A DNA stretch of 64,000 bases from Phyto melanocephala (lineage: Eukaryota > Arthropoda > Insecta > Diptera > Rhinophoridae): NCBI GenBank assembly GCA_941918925.1, contig OW799233.1, positions 76,263,797-76,327,796 on the forward strand. The letters run 5' to 3'. Below the pieces are notes generated by a model. It did not search any database. It saw only the letters and a list, made by a program, of their open reading frames with translations, and had not been told where the DNA came from. Below are positions 1 to 9,931 of the stretch, one piece after another (the first letter of the stretch is position 1; every line of letters starts with the position of its first letter). The position numbers and the translations under genes were made by a program.

Positions 1-255
1 ACTGTATCCAAAGCACAGTTATGTGACGCCACACAGTTAACCTCGCGAAAGTGAGACGGAAAACTCTCGAAGTCAGATAAAAAGGGACAACCTGATTGCC
101 ATTAAATGATAATGGCAAAAACGCGCGAGCTCTTAATCCGACCAGAGCTGAATCACGACTGTTGCAAGCGCCTTTTTGTCGTTTGAGAGTTTTGCGTCTC
201 ACTCCCGCATTGGCTAATTGCGTGGCGTCGGTTAACTGCACAAAGGTACAGTTAC
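1..255. repeat. Imperfect palindrome (hairpin element, possibly cut by the window edge)
   Basis: Positions about 1-95 and 165-255 are imperfect inverted copies of each other. They share GACGCCAC, CAGTTAAC, GTGAGACG and AAAACTCTC in the same order, with small gaps. The region is richer in G+C than its surroundings. It resembles a MITE or fold-back element. The left end lies at position 1, so target duplications cannot be checked. The only open frame here is inside the hairpin and is probably meaningless. Confidence 0.55.
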
Positions 256-694
256 TCGGACTATTAATTGACCACATGCAGATTTTTATATGAGTCGAAT
301 TCGGAAATTTTAGTTTCCTATACGAAGGTAAAGGTCGAGTGCTACTTACTGGAGGAGGCTTTGGAAAGGATTTTGAAATCAAATAAAAAAAATAATTGGT
401 TATGGCAGTTTTGTCTTTTGACAAGCCAAATAATTGTCTAGTGCTAGTACACTAGAACCTCCATTGAAGTAATTTTAAATATTAAAAAATAAAGATAATA
501 ATCATAGCCAATTTTAACAAATTCTTTTTAAGAACACAAAAATTAATTAGCTCTTAGCAACTTATTATATATTTAATAATACAAACTTTTTGTAAACGAA
601 TAAACCCATAGTCTGCTGTAAAAAAATAAAGTTAATTTTTCATATTTCACTCATGAAAAGTCCTTATAATTAAAATTTGTATATATGTATGTAA
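256..694. other. AT-rich stretch with no recognisable feature
   Basis: No coding similarity, RNA gene or clear repeat was seen in this stretch. Confidence 0.5.
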
Positions 695-825
695 CCCTCA
701 TACCTAAACAAGAGCGTTGAGCGTCAAGCGTTGGAGTTTTACATGTGTTTTGTTTTTGTTACAATAACAAAATACAAGCAAAATTGCAACGCTTGACGCT
801 CAACGCTCTTGTTTAGGTATGAGGG
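695..825. mobile_element. MITE-like hairpin with 38-bp perfect inverted ends
   Basis: Positions 695-732 and 788-825 are perfect inverted copies, starting CCCTCATACCTAAACAAG and ending with its complement. They are separated by a 55-bp loop. There is no coding capacity. No convincing target duplication flanks it, so the superfamily is open. The perfect arms point to recent origin or recent spread. Confidence 0.75.
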
Positions 826-1217
826 ACACGAAAAATAAAAACCTTTTTGTTATCTAATTAACGGCCCTTTTCACAATCTGTGATTATATTAATTTAACAG
901 GAACATTAACAAACCGCCGATTTCGTTAACAGAAACTATTTAACATACGGTTAGTGTTTTGCGTTTCACCATCTTTCGGTTAGTTAACACTAACATTATA
1001 AAAAAAGTATGGTAATACTGGTTTTTATTATTTACGAAAAATCGTGGAATGAAAGAAAAGAATCAAAAAAAAAATTATACAAAAATTCTTAGCAATTTTT
1101 TGATGAAAGACAAATATACATATATGTATTAAAAATAAATTGTTTACTTAAAATAGTTTAAATACAGTTCCTTGGTGAGTATAAATTTTTATATTTTATT
1201 TTATTATAATATTATTA

Positions 1218-1733
1218 TTATAACCGCCACCAAAAAAATGGTGAAGTTATATTCATTTTGTCATTCCGTTTGTAAACGAAATTTTTATCTTTATCTCAAC
1301 TTCATATAATTTCTCTATGAATAAAGATTTTGGAAGAATAAAGGACTATGTAGAAATATCTAAGTTGTATTTATTAGCAGAAACTTTATTGACATGCCTA
1401 CTTTAACGTCCACTTTTATTTAAAGACTAACTTCCGTATTCATAAAAAATATTTGAGGTTTATTGAGGGCTTATTTGACAACTGTTGTAGAGAAATCTGT
1501 CAAATAAACCTTCAATAAACCTAAAATATTTTTTATGAATACTGCAGAAAATTTACGAAAACATTTTACTAACATATAAAAAGAAAGTTATACGTATTAT
1601 AGTATAAAGATTTTATTCCTCAGCGATTATTGTGAAAAACAAAATAATAAATTTTGTGCTATAATAGAACATCAGATTGGTGGCGGGTCTAAAAAATACG
1701 GCAAAGCCGAATATAGTGCTCTTACTTGTTTAT
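1218..1733 (+). mobile_element. Mini-me/DINE-1-like repeat, short copy, nested in 859-1909
   Basis: It begins TATAACCGCCACC followed by a block ending in CATTCCGTTTGTAA. It ends with GGTGGCGGGTC, a small GCCGAATATAGTGC motif and CTTACTTGTTT. The same two termini, in opposite orientation, bound the long copy at 7869-9931, so the two belong to one family. The internal TA/GTCY core has been lost here. Confidence 0.65.
1436..1542. mobile_element. Hairpin MITE nested inside the 1218-1733 repeat
   Basis: Positions 1436-1480 and 1498-1542 are inverted copies of about 45 bp with a few mismatches, beginning GTATTCATAAAAAATATTT. The loop is only about 17 bp, so this is nearly a pure hairpin. It is the third level of a nest. 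Confidence 0.7.
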
Positions 1734-1940
1734 TTTTATTTTAATGAAAGCCTTTAACCGGAAGATTTTGTTCGGTTAAATTTAACAGAGACTTTTTGAT
1801 TAATCTCTGCCGGTTAAATGCTAACCGTACTTTGTGAAATGAAATTTTGCTTAACTTACGGTTAAAGTTCATGTTAAATTATAATCGCACTTTGTGAAAA
1901 GGGCCGTTAGTATTTTATTTAGTCCCCTTTCTGATTAGGC

Positions 1941-2120
1941 AAGTCTCTTGCGCAAGTCAGTTTCAATTAACTTGCCCAAGTTTCGTTTTCTTTTGAATAT
2001 TTTTTTTTTTACATTTTTATGTGTTTTGTAATTTCTTAATAAAAAACTTGCCGAGTACAGGCAAGTTTTCTTCCTCTTAACCACTTTTAACCATATATAC
2101 AAGATTTGCGCAAGAGACTT
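1941..2120. mobile_element. Hairpin element with 15-bp inverted ends
   Basis: AAGTCTCTTGCGCAA at 1941-1955 is repeated as its exact complement at 2106-2120. The interior holds CTTGCC/GGCAAG inverted pairs and poly-T. No coding capacity; probably a MITE. Target duplication not resolved. Confidence 0.55.
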
Positions 2121-2234
2121 TTTTAATCTCAAAGGGTTTTAGCAACGAAAAAAAACATACTATCTCATACATGAAAGAGTAAAAGCAAATTTACTTCTAG
2201 CTCTCACACATGTATCTCTGGATTGCAAAGTGGA

Positions 2235-2573
2235 TATACTAAGTTTTATTGCTTCTTATGTGAATGGGATAGCCGCGCAAAAGAAAAACGTTAAAATGTT
2301 AAAATTTGACCGAAAAGAGTAAATTTTATTCCAGTAGAAAAAAATGTAGCAGAAGAGGCTTTAAATCAAAAAAAAAAAAAAACTCTTCTGCCTCCTCTTC
2401 ACATAAAGCTAGACGGTGAAGGCTTTCTATACATAAAGAACAAATTTCCTAGAATCAGAGATGCTAAGGTAAAAGAAGGCATATTTGTAGGTCCACAAAT
2501 ACGACAGCTTATGAAGGACGAGGTCTTTAGAACGAAATTCAAAGATGTGGAAGAAAGAGCATGGATAGCTTAA
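2235..2573 (+). pseudogene. Broken fragment of a recurrent arthropod orphan protein
   Basis: Two conceptual pieces can be read. 2235-2294 gives a short peptide with CFLCEWDSRAK. 2388-2573 gives LPPLHIKL, then KNKFPRI, AKVKEGIFVGPQIRQLMKD and a stop TAA at 2571. From memory, proteins with CFLC-WDSRA followed by LPPLHIKLG and EGIF-GPQIR occur in many arthropod genomes as uncharacterised, often repeated genes. Here the two pieces are separated by a poly-A run and stops, and the segment between LPPLHIKL and KNKFP is shorter than usual. This is a dead copy. Function unknown; the family behaves like mobile or virus-derived DNA. Confidence 0.55.
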
Positions 2574-2968
2574 GCTACTTTTTTATTTTAACAATGTTTC
2601 CTAAATAAAAATTAAATTTTTTTTAACAAAAATTTTCTGTTATTTTAAATAAAAAAATATATAGGCTGTAAATATTTTAATTTTTTATTGTAATTTGAAG
2701 TTATCTACGGGTGACGACAGGGTAGGTGCTTTAAGCGAGGCGTGCTACTAAATTACAATCTGGCAAATTTTGTTTTTTTTAACTAATATTTAAATTTTTT
2801 TTTAGTTGTACGAAAATAAATAGAAGTAAATAGTTGCCATTCATTGTTTCTACAAGGCGCTTTAGTGCGCCCACTATGACGTTGTTTGCTGCATTAATAT
2901 TGGGTACCTGCGGTAAATTGACTATAAAATTTACATTTTTAACTGATTTTTACGGTTTATGGCTTTTT
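2574..2968. other. AT-rich spacer with nothing recognisable
   Basis: Short open frames here have no recognisable motifs. No repeat was identified. Confidence 0.45.
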
Positions 2969-3724
2969 TATACCCTTCACCTGTGGTGCACAAGGGTATA
3001 TATAGCTTTGTCATTTCGTTTGTAATTTCTACAATTTTCATTTCCGACCCCATAAAGTATATATTTTCTGAAAGCTTATGAATAGAGGAGTCGATTAAGC
3101 CCTGACCGTCTGTCCGTCTATCCGTCTGTCCGTGTGTTGGTTGAAATCAACTTTTAGAAGCAACTATATGTTCCTCAGATCTGTATATGGTATCAATCTC
3201 TTGGAAATATCCAGGAATGAATCGCTATTGAAATTCAGCACAATCGCCCCATAACTTTCTGAGATATGAGCAAAAAACCACGACCACCTCGTTTTTTTTC
3301 ACAATTACAACAACAACATACATACATAGATACATGTAAAAAACATACCAAACAAAAAAAAATTACAAAAAAAAAAAATATTAAAAATAAGAAAAAAATA
3401 ATAAAAAAACTAAAAAAAAAAATTTTAAAAAAATTTAAAAAAAAATTTAAAAAAATTTTTTAAAAATTTTTCTAAAAAAAATTTTTAAAAAAATTTAAAA
3501 AAAATATAAAAAAAATAATAAAATATAAATAATATATTAAATAAAATAAAATACAATTTTTTTGGCTCAGCTGGGATTCGATGCCACATTTATTCTAACG
3601 TGTACGTATGCACGTAGTTTATATGGGATGAATGGTGATACAAACAATTGTTATTGCATGACTACACGTTGTGAAGGGTATATAAGATTCGGCACGGCCG
3701 AATATAGCACTGTTACTTGTTTAT
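2969..3724 (+). mobile_element. Mini-me/DINE-1-like repeat, copy 1
   Basis: Starts TATACCCTTCACCTGTGG. It carries CCGACCCCATAAAGTATATA, then GTCTGTCCGTCTATCCGTCT. It ends GTGAAGGGTATATAAGATTCG, a GCACGGCCGAATATAGCAC stem and GTTACTTGTTT. The TA-rich block, core and GTCY repeat match the published description of Diptera mini-me elements. The centre (about 3340-3540) is an extreme A/T homopolymer tract that is shorter in copy 2 (29988-30583) and absent in copy 3 (53017-53434). Confidence 0.8.
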
Positions 3725-5195
3725 TTTTAATATAAGTAGCTGTCAGAAAAAAGAGCAAAATGTTGAATATTTGCTTTATCTTTGTTAATTCAATTTTTAA
3801 ATTGAAAAATATTTCGAATTTTGCACGAAAAAATTTTTTTTTCTCCATTATTTTCTGAATAGTTTCAAAACGATTAGATAGAGAAAAATTCTGTTCGACT
3901 AATAAATACAATTTTGTTGCACATCTCCTGGTGTTTTATTTTTGAAAATCGGATGACTGGTTCTCGAGTTAGGATAAAATATGTCTCCGTACCTGACTAA
4001 TTTAGGGGAAAAATTTGCCACGACCATAAAAAAATTCCGATCTGATGGAAAAAAACCGACAACGGATTTGAGTTCAGCGCATCAAAATCCATATAGTCCA
4101 CATTGCTGTATTTAATGGGAGATTTTGCTGGTGAGCAGTGTTATTAGAGGTTTATTAAATCTCATAATATACTGTCTGATATATGTTACAGGGCCCATAC
4201 GCAACACCATAATAATTGTGCTTTCAAGTGACTGTGCCAGCTGATTGACCGTGTATGGGGTTGTGGTGTGATTGTACCAGCTGATGGTGCTTTATCAAAA
4301 ATAGTTTGACATAAAAAAAATACAACATTTTAAATATAAATGCCAATTTATAGACATTTCTTCATCCAAACACTTTTTTTTTGCTCCTAATTCGTTTTCG
4401 TGTTAGGATAATAGTAATAATAAGTATAATTAAAAAAATTTCAAATTTTCAAATTTTCAAATTTTCAACAAATTTTTTTTTTATTATCTCAAAGTTTAAG
4501 ATTGGAACATTTTTTGTATTACAAACACGACCAAATAAATATCTTCGTTTTGTAAACGAAACAATTCAAAAATCAAATTCATTAATTAATTTGATATTTA
4601 CGTATTATGGTTTTATAAAAATATCTAAAATTTTAAGATAAAGACAAAGAGGATGTGTTTTCAAAAATTATTTTAACCTTGTTTATTATGTTGAGAATAT
4701 ACTTTAAAAACACAGATAGAGTTCGACCTGTTTTTAATAGACCTGTGACAAGCTGATACTAAACTTTATTGATTTAAAAATTGATTGTTGATAAGAATTG
4801 TAGACAAATTATGTTTCGTATCTACAACTTAAAACAAAAAAAATATAATTTCTAAAAATAAATATAATTATATGGTGGGAAAACAATATAAATCATATTT
4901 TAGCAAAAAAATCCTTAAATATATAACAAAATCATGATTATGACAACGCTGGGCACAAATGACAAATTGTAAGTAAATAGAAGCTAAACAAAACAGAAAA
5001 TCGCCAAAGAAATCGTCGTGTGTGAAGAAAAAAGCAAGTTCAATAGAAAATATGGAAAAAGTTGGGCAATTAAAATCGTCGTCTGTGCCCATGGACTAAA
5101 CAGGTTTTGGAATCGCTAGGTTTGGCGATAAATTAGCTAAAATCCCATCACTGTTACCATGATAGAGCATTTTTGTTTGCGTATGCGTATTCAAC
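3725..5195. other. AT-rich region upstream of the host gene; no gene recognised
   Basis: About 1.4 kb of AT-rich sequence. It has a small tandem of TTTCAAA at about 4438-4471 and otherwise only short meaningless open frames. The last part should hold the promoter and 5' untranslated region of the gene that starts at 5196, but no TATA box or initiator stands out enough to call. Confidence 0.45.
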
Positions 5196-6929
5196 ATGAA
5201 AAAGGGAATAATAGTTAAATATATATTTTTAATCTGTGGGCTTATTACGGGTGCATACGCTGCGATTGAATTAGTGGATGATGCTGATTTAGTACACTTG
5301 CTTACCGGCGAAAAAAATGTTATTGTATTGTTTAGTAAGTGATTATTAAATTACAAATGTAATAGTATAAAATGTAAAAGGTTTTATTGATATGTGATAC
5401 ATCTTTTGTTCAGCAAAAAATAAATGTCAGGCTTGCGATGAGCTAGAAATTGTTGTAGAAAATATACAAACAATACTAAAGGATGATATTGATGCAGTTG
5501 TAGTGAAAGCTCACAATAGTCATATGGTGAATTTATATGATTCAACGAAAGAACCTGCTTTAATATATTTTCGACGAGGCATACCACTATTGTATTATGG
5601 GGAACCCAATGCAGAAGAAATTGTCCAAATGTTTAATGAAAATAGAGAACCAGTTGTTAAGGAGTTGTCTGATTTAAATTTTGAGCATTTAACTCAATCG
5701 TCCACGGGTGCAACAACTGGAGACTGGTTTGTGTTTTTGTAAGTATACTAATAATGGGTCGATTATGGATAGCAGCCGAACCTCAGTTACGTTGCCAGTT
5801 GCCATTAAAGATGGCAACTAACAACTGTCAATTTCATATGAAAATTTGGCAACCGAAACTTGTAATTGCTAGCTTGCAACTCAACTAAAGTTCAATTGCT
5901 ATCCATAATCGACCCATAAATTTCCCCTATGATATTCGTATGCACATTGTTTAATTTTTTGAACTCAGTTATTCGGCAGATTGTGTGTTTTGCTTAAGAC
6001 TCTATGCTACTTGGGAGGCAGTTGGAGCACGTCTTAAGCATCGCTTAAATGTGGCAAGAATCGATAGGCTTGGGGCTGGAATAGCAACTGCAAAGAGATT
6101 CGGTATAGTTGAATCTCCGGAATTTGTTTTGTAAGAACAATGTCCAAATATCAGAATAATAAATTAAATTTATTTTTCCTTGTAGTTTACGGCAGGGTAA
6201 AGCGTATCGTTATAAAAACAAAGAATATAGTGCTATTAAGTTAATCGAATTTGTAGAAAAGGATCACATAAAACAAACAGCAGAACCAGTTCCTCCTGAA
6301 GCAAATACGTTGTAAGTAAAATTTTGGACTTAAATCTAGTTTACCAACGGACTTCCAAATAAAAAAAAGTTACACAGATCGATAGCAAATTGAAATATAA
6401 GTAAATTTAAAATGGTAATATTGTCGGATACATACTTTTCGAGATATAGAAGTTTTAAGTTTTGATTACATATGAGATTTTTAGTACATTTCTCAACATG
6501 TACATATATGGAGAATATTGTCGTCAGTTGAAAGCTTTTGAATAGATGTTTCAAAATATACTTTTTTAAATTTTTCTAAGTTTAAATATAGTTTTTACCG
6601 AGGTAGGTACCAAGGTATGCCTTGCTTTTCTCTGCATAGCCGGACTTAAGGGTTTCCTCTCTATGGTATAACAAATAGCGGCTTCGCCAAATACTTTCTC
6701 TGCATCGATTTGCAGGTGCGTTGGTAAACTAGATTTGTTCCAAATTTTGTATATAGATATTCACTAATTGTTTAATAATTTTGTTTTTATTAGCAGTAAT
6801 ATTGATAATCTCCAAGTTATTGTTCTATCCTTTGCCGTTCTTATAATGGTTATCCTCGGCTACGTTTTTAAGTTTGTATCATCGAAGCGATCTGCAGTAG
6901 TAAATAATAAATCTAAAAAAGCGAAGTAA
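5196..6929 (+). CDS. ER membrane protein with two thioredoxin-like CxxC sites (TMX/PDI-like), five exons
   Basis: Exons 5196-5334, 5414-5738, 5969-6130, 6186-6311 and 6794-6929 join in frame across GT-AG introns to give 295 residues. Residues 1-22 are a signal peptide (basic start, hydrophobic core, GAYA-like cleavage region). CQAC at 51-54 and CVFC at 160-163 sit where the redox sites of two successive thioredoxin-fold domains would be. A hydrophobic span at about 257-275 is followed by basic residues and a C-terminal KKAK, which fits the KKXX ER-retrieval signal of type I membrane proteins. Family knowledge points to a transmembrane disulfide-exchange protein of the TMX/PDI group. CxxC centres other than CGHC suggest reductase-like or atypical activity, which is inference. 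I could not name the orthologue. It is the only intact host gene seen here. Confidence 0.85.
5755..5916. mobile_element. 162-bp MITE in intron 2, PIF/Harbinger-like (TAA flanks)
   Basis: TGGGTCGATTATGGATAGCA at 5755-5774 is matched by its exact complement at 5897-5916. TAA lies on both sides (5752-5754 and 5917-5919), fitting the 3-bp TWA duplications of PIF/Harbinger elements. It lies wholly within intron 2 and leaves both splice sites intact. Confidence 0.7.
6317..6751. mobile_element. Inverted-repeat element in intron 4
   Basis: AAATCTAGTTTACCAACG at 6332-6349 is the exact complement of 6719-6736. Looser matching (AAAATTTTGGA against TCCAAATTTT) extends the arms to about 33 bp. The roughly 400-bp interior has no coding signal. 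Insertion accounts for intron 4 (481 bp) being much longer than introns 1 and 3. Target duplication not found. Confidence 0.55.
6791..6796 (+). promoter_or_regulatory. NAGNAG tandem splice acceptor of exon 5
   Basis: The acceptor reads TAGCAG. Splicing after the first AG (exon from 6794) or the second (from 6797) keeps the frame and adds or omits one serine just before the membrane span. Confidence 0.6.
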
Positions 6930-6979
6930 TGTGGTTCTTGAAATTAACTTGCCAACTAAGTACACCAAGTTCATATTTT

Positions 6980-6985
6980 AATAAA
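6980..6985 (+). terminator. Polyadenylation signal AATAAA of the thioredoxin-like gene
   Basis: AATAAA lies 51 bp after the stop codon TAA at 6927-6929, the expected place for a compact fly 3' untranslated region. Confidence 0.6.
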
Positions 6986-7185
6986 TTTAAAGACCAAATG
7001 TAAAAATTTCTAGAAACAACCTAGGTACCCATCAGTGGTGTTTGTAGAAAAATCTTTATTTGTCGAAATAAAAATCTTGATATTGACAAAAATCTTGAAT
7101 TTCTTTTGCGTTTCTAACCAGTCACAGACCATTCTGTGCCAGTGTAATCAAAAGATAGTGTGCACCCAAGGCGAATTTAATTATC

Positions 7186-7462
7186 ATAAATGAGAGAGAT
7201 ATAATAAACCTATTGAAGTGTTTAATTGTTTCTCTGCTCCTTAGTAACCAACTGATCAACAAAACAGTTAATCTAAACATTCTGTAGGCTTTTTTTGTGT
7301 CTCCAATATCATTTAAATTCTCAAATTAAATCAACAATCCTTTCTTTCCATATTTTAGCTTTATAAACGTAGAAAATACAAAAAGTCATATTAAAATTCA
7401 GAAAAATACCTTTTTGGTCGCCCATAACATTTTCTGTCTTTCCTTGTATCAATACTCACTAA
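7186..7462 (-). repeat. Inverted copy of the terminal part of the 55.9-57.7 kb repeat
   Basis: Read on the minus strand, this segment matches about 57395-57678 almost base for base. It includes one and a half units of the about 110-bp array (GTTATGGGCGACCAAAAAGG), the GGAGACACAAAAAAAGCC block and the terminus ending in ATCTCTCTCATTTAT. More diverged unit-like sequence (ACATTTTGTCC, GTCGTCCAGAAC) may continue to about 7850. Confidence 0.75.
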
Positions 7463-8550
7463 TTTTTCTCTGGTCCCTTGAATTTCAAAATATCGAGATT
7501 TGACTGTATATGTATACTACTTCGATAGCGCAGTTCTTCTTTAATTGCTAAATGTGTTCTGGTTAAAATTATGAAAATTTGTTTCTCTGATTCATTTTAG
7601 TTAGACAAAAATTACAGTGAGGATATTTTAAATTCACGATATGTAAAAATGACTATAAAAATAACATTTTGTCCTTCACTATAATCTTCAAAGTTAACTT
7701 GGATAATTAGTACCTACTTTCAGAATTCTATGTATGTATACAAAATATAAAAACTGCAAAGAAAATGCCATAAAAATGAGAATTTTTTGTCGTCCAGAAC
7801 ACTTGGAGTTAGAATTCGGGTTAAAAAACATTAATTTTAAGACTCTATGTTTACAAACGTAATAATACAACAAGTAAGAGCACTATATTCGGCTGTGCCG
7901 AATCTTTTATACCCACCACCAATTTTGTGTACATTTAAAGCACAATATTTATTATTTTGTTAATCATTATGGAAAAATCTCTTTATAATAAAACATGTAT
8001 CACTTTCTTTGTAGAGGGTAGTTAAATTTTAAGGGCCCATGTTGAAGGTGAACTACACCTAGTCTTTAAATTTGTTTTCTGCATTTCACTTGACATTTCT
8101 CAATATCAAACTTACTCACTCACTTAATCTCAACTTACTCCGTTTGATCCGTGGAAAGATACGCAAATGAGCAACGCTTTAAAGTTATTTAGGGTTTTTT
8201 TAAAAATGGGCGTTCAAATCAAAATGCATTTTGTGCACTTCGTAATTCTTTTGATCAACATAATCGTTCAAATTCGTCCACAATCGGGAGAATTGTAAAA
8301 AATATTTAAATTTCTGCAAAAATGTTCTGTATAAAATGTTAGAAAATCTTTGAATGCCTTCTTAGTTCGTTGAATGGGAACCATTGCTGTTTTTTGTTTG
8401 TTTTGTTGTTTTGTGGCAAAAGAGCAGTCAACCTCGACTCATCATCATGCCCAACAATTGAGCATAAACATTGCCATTGAAAATTTGGACCATCAGATAG
8501 TGAAGTGTCGCCAAGGATGGGGGTGGGCATTTGGCCGATATTTTGTTATA

Positions 8551-8808
8551 TACATAATTGAACGAGAGTGCCCCTGTGGACCAGTCAGTAAAGGACAAGT
8601 CAGTTGTTTAGGGGTTGCGGGTTCGATTCCCGCCGGAGACTCTGGAATTGTCTGCTTCTCTTTCTCTTCTATCCTAAATATTTCTATTCTTATTCTATTC
8701 TTCACTCTATTAAGGCGTCACAATGGACCGTAATGGTCTCCGAGTGAAGGTGTGAGGGTAACTTTGCACCAGCCTTACCTACCTACCTACCTACCTACAT
8801 AATTGAAC
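8551..8808 (+). mobile_element. tRNA-derived SINE with 13-bp target duplication
   Basis: The 232-bp body (8564-8795) is flanked by perfect copies of TACATAATTGAAC (8551-8563, 8796-8808). A box A-like TGGACCAGTCAG (8577-8588) and a perfect box B GGTTCGATTCC (8620-8630) are spaced like an internal RNA polymerase III promoter. A tRNA-like head is followed by a unique body (GGCGTCACAATGG... GGTCTCCGAGTGAAGG) and a CCTA tetranucleotide tail. The perfect duplication means recent insertion by a partner LINE. No poly-A tail, so the partner probably recognises the 3' repeat. Confidence 0.85.
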
Positions 8809-8966
8809 CATACAAATATTATCATTATAAAAAGGAATGATATAAATTTCTTAAATAATTTGTGTTTTGTTTAAAATCAACATCGGCCCTTAAAATTTAA
8901 CTACCCTTAATAACTTCGATATGATAGTAAAATGTTTTCGTAAATTTAGTCTTTTAGTGATGTCTT

Positions 8967-9370
8967 TTAGATGTTTTAATATAGTCCTTTATTATTCCAA
9001 AATCTTTATTAATAGAGAAATAATATGAATTTTAGGTAAAACGTTATATGGGAGGTGTGAGTAAAAATGGGCGTGGCACCTTAATTTTCTGGCACAGTAA
9101 TGACATTGACTAGAAGGATATACGTAGCAAATTTTATCATCATACCTCTAATTTTGTCGGTTTTATGAGCTTTTAAATTTCATTAACGGTAGATAACGTG
9201 AAAAGTGGGCGTTATAGTAGGCGTGCCAAAGTTGTTTTTGCTAATGAGTACAACTTAGATGTTTCAATATAGTCCTTTATTATTCCAAAATCTTTCTTAA
9301 TAGAGAAATTATATGAATTTTAGGTAAAACGTTATATGGGAGGTGGGCGTAAAAGTGGGCATGGCACATT
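8967..9370. repeat. Internal direct repeat (about 110 bp, two copies)
   Basis: 8967-9085 and 9256-9370 are near-identical direct copies (TAGTCCTTTATTATTCC, AGGTAAAACGTTATATGGGA, GGGC-TGGCAC), offset by about 289 bp. This is an internal duplication within the minus-strand mini-me-like element. Confidence 0.7.
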
Positions 9371-9931
9371 GATTTTCCGTTACAGAAAAGCCTTTCACCA
9401 AAAAGCAAAGTGTGCAAAATTTCAGAATCGTACTTCTAATTTTGTCTGTTTTATTAGGTTTTATATTTAAAATATACTGAAAAATACACTGCGCGGTATA
9501 AATTTTCGTACATTTTTATCTATAACTCCTTTCTTAATACATAGATGTATGCAATTTTTGGGGAGAGATATTGTTTTGACTCGAGAAATATATATTCGAA
9601 GTTTCATGACTGTACGTTAATGCGTTTGGACACAATTGCATTTTATTCGATGTTCGAAGGACACGGTTTTTTCGACCTACTCTCGCTTTACGAGCTACCA
9701 AACAAACTTTGTCTATAAGAAAGATTCTGGCAAAATTTAAGCCGCCTAGCTTTTTCGGTGCGACCTCTATCGTGCTTTCAACAGACGGACGGACATATCT
9801 AGATCGTCATCAAATCAAACCCTGATTCAGAATATATATACTTTATGGGGTCTAAAATGGATATTTCGATGTGTTACAAACGGAATGACAAAATGAATAT
9901 ACCCCCACCATTTTTTTGGTGGCGGGTATAA

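Larger units (their letters stand above)
859..1909. mobile_element. Nonautonomous DNA transposon, probably Tc1/mariner type (TA flanks), carrying nested insertions
   Basis: The left end (TA then ACGGCCCTTTTCACAA) and the right end (TTGTGAAAAGGGCCGT then TA) are perfect inverted copies of 16 bp flanked by TA. The arms continue to match loosely inward, with repeated ACTTTGTGAAA and GGTTA motifs. No transposase is present. A later repeat (about 1218-1733) fills the middle. The TA flanks fit Tc1/mariner insertion, but other TA-targeting families are possible. Confidence 0.65.
7869..9931 (-). mobile_element. Mini-me/DINE-1-like repeat, long copy (same family as 1218-1733)
   Basis: On the minus strand it starts TATACCCGCCACC near 9930. 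It then carries CATTCCGTTTGTAACAC, GACCCCATAAAGTATATATA and GTCCGTCCGTCTGT, and ends with a GCACAGCCGAATATAGTGC stem and CTTACTTGTTG near 7869. At about 2 kb it is far longer than the other copies. It contains a plus-strand SINE (8551-8808) and an internal direct repeat (8967-9085 and 9256-9370). Confidence 0.75.

Noticed and set aside
96..293. 65-residue plus-strand frame
   Set aside because: Lies within the palindromic repeat, with no recognisable domain.
3266..3463. Lysine-rich 65-residue frame
   Set aside because: Product of an A-rich homopolymer tract inside the mini-me repeat.
4868..5092. Short open frames on both strands just upstream of the host gene, including a plus-strand tail ending KSSSVPMD
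   Set aside because: Could be a last exon of another gene, but there is no convincing acceptor, family motif or polyadenylation signal. Treated as chance or 5' untranslated sequence.
8564..8640. Possible functional tRNA gene
   Set aside because: Box A and B are present, but the cloverleaf is not convincing and the unit has a SINE body, tail and target duplications.
8374..8733. 119-residue frame across the SINE
   Set aside because: Explained by the SINE and the surrounding repeat; no protein motif.
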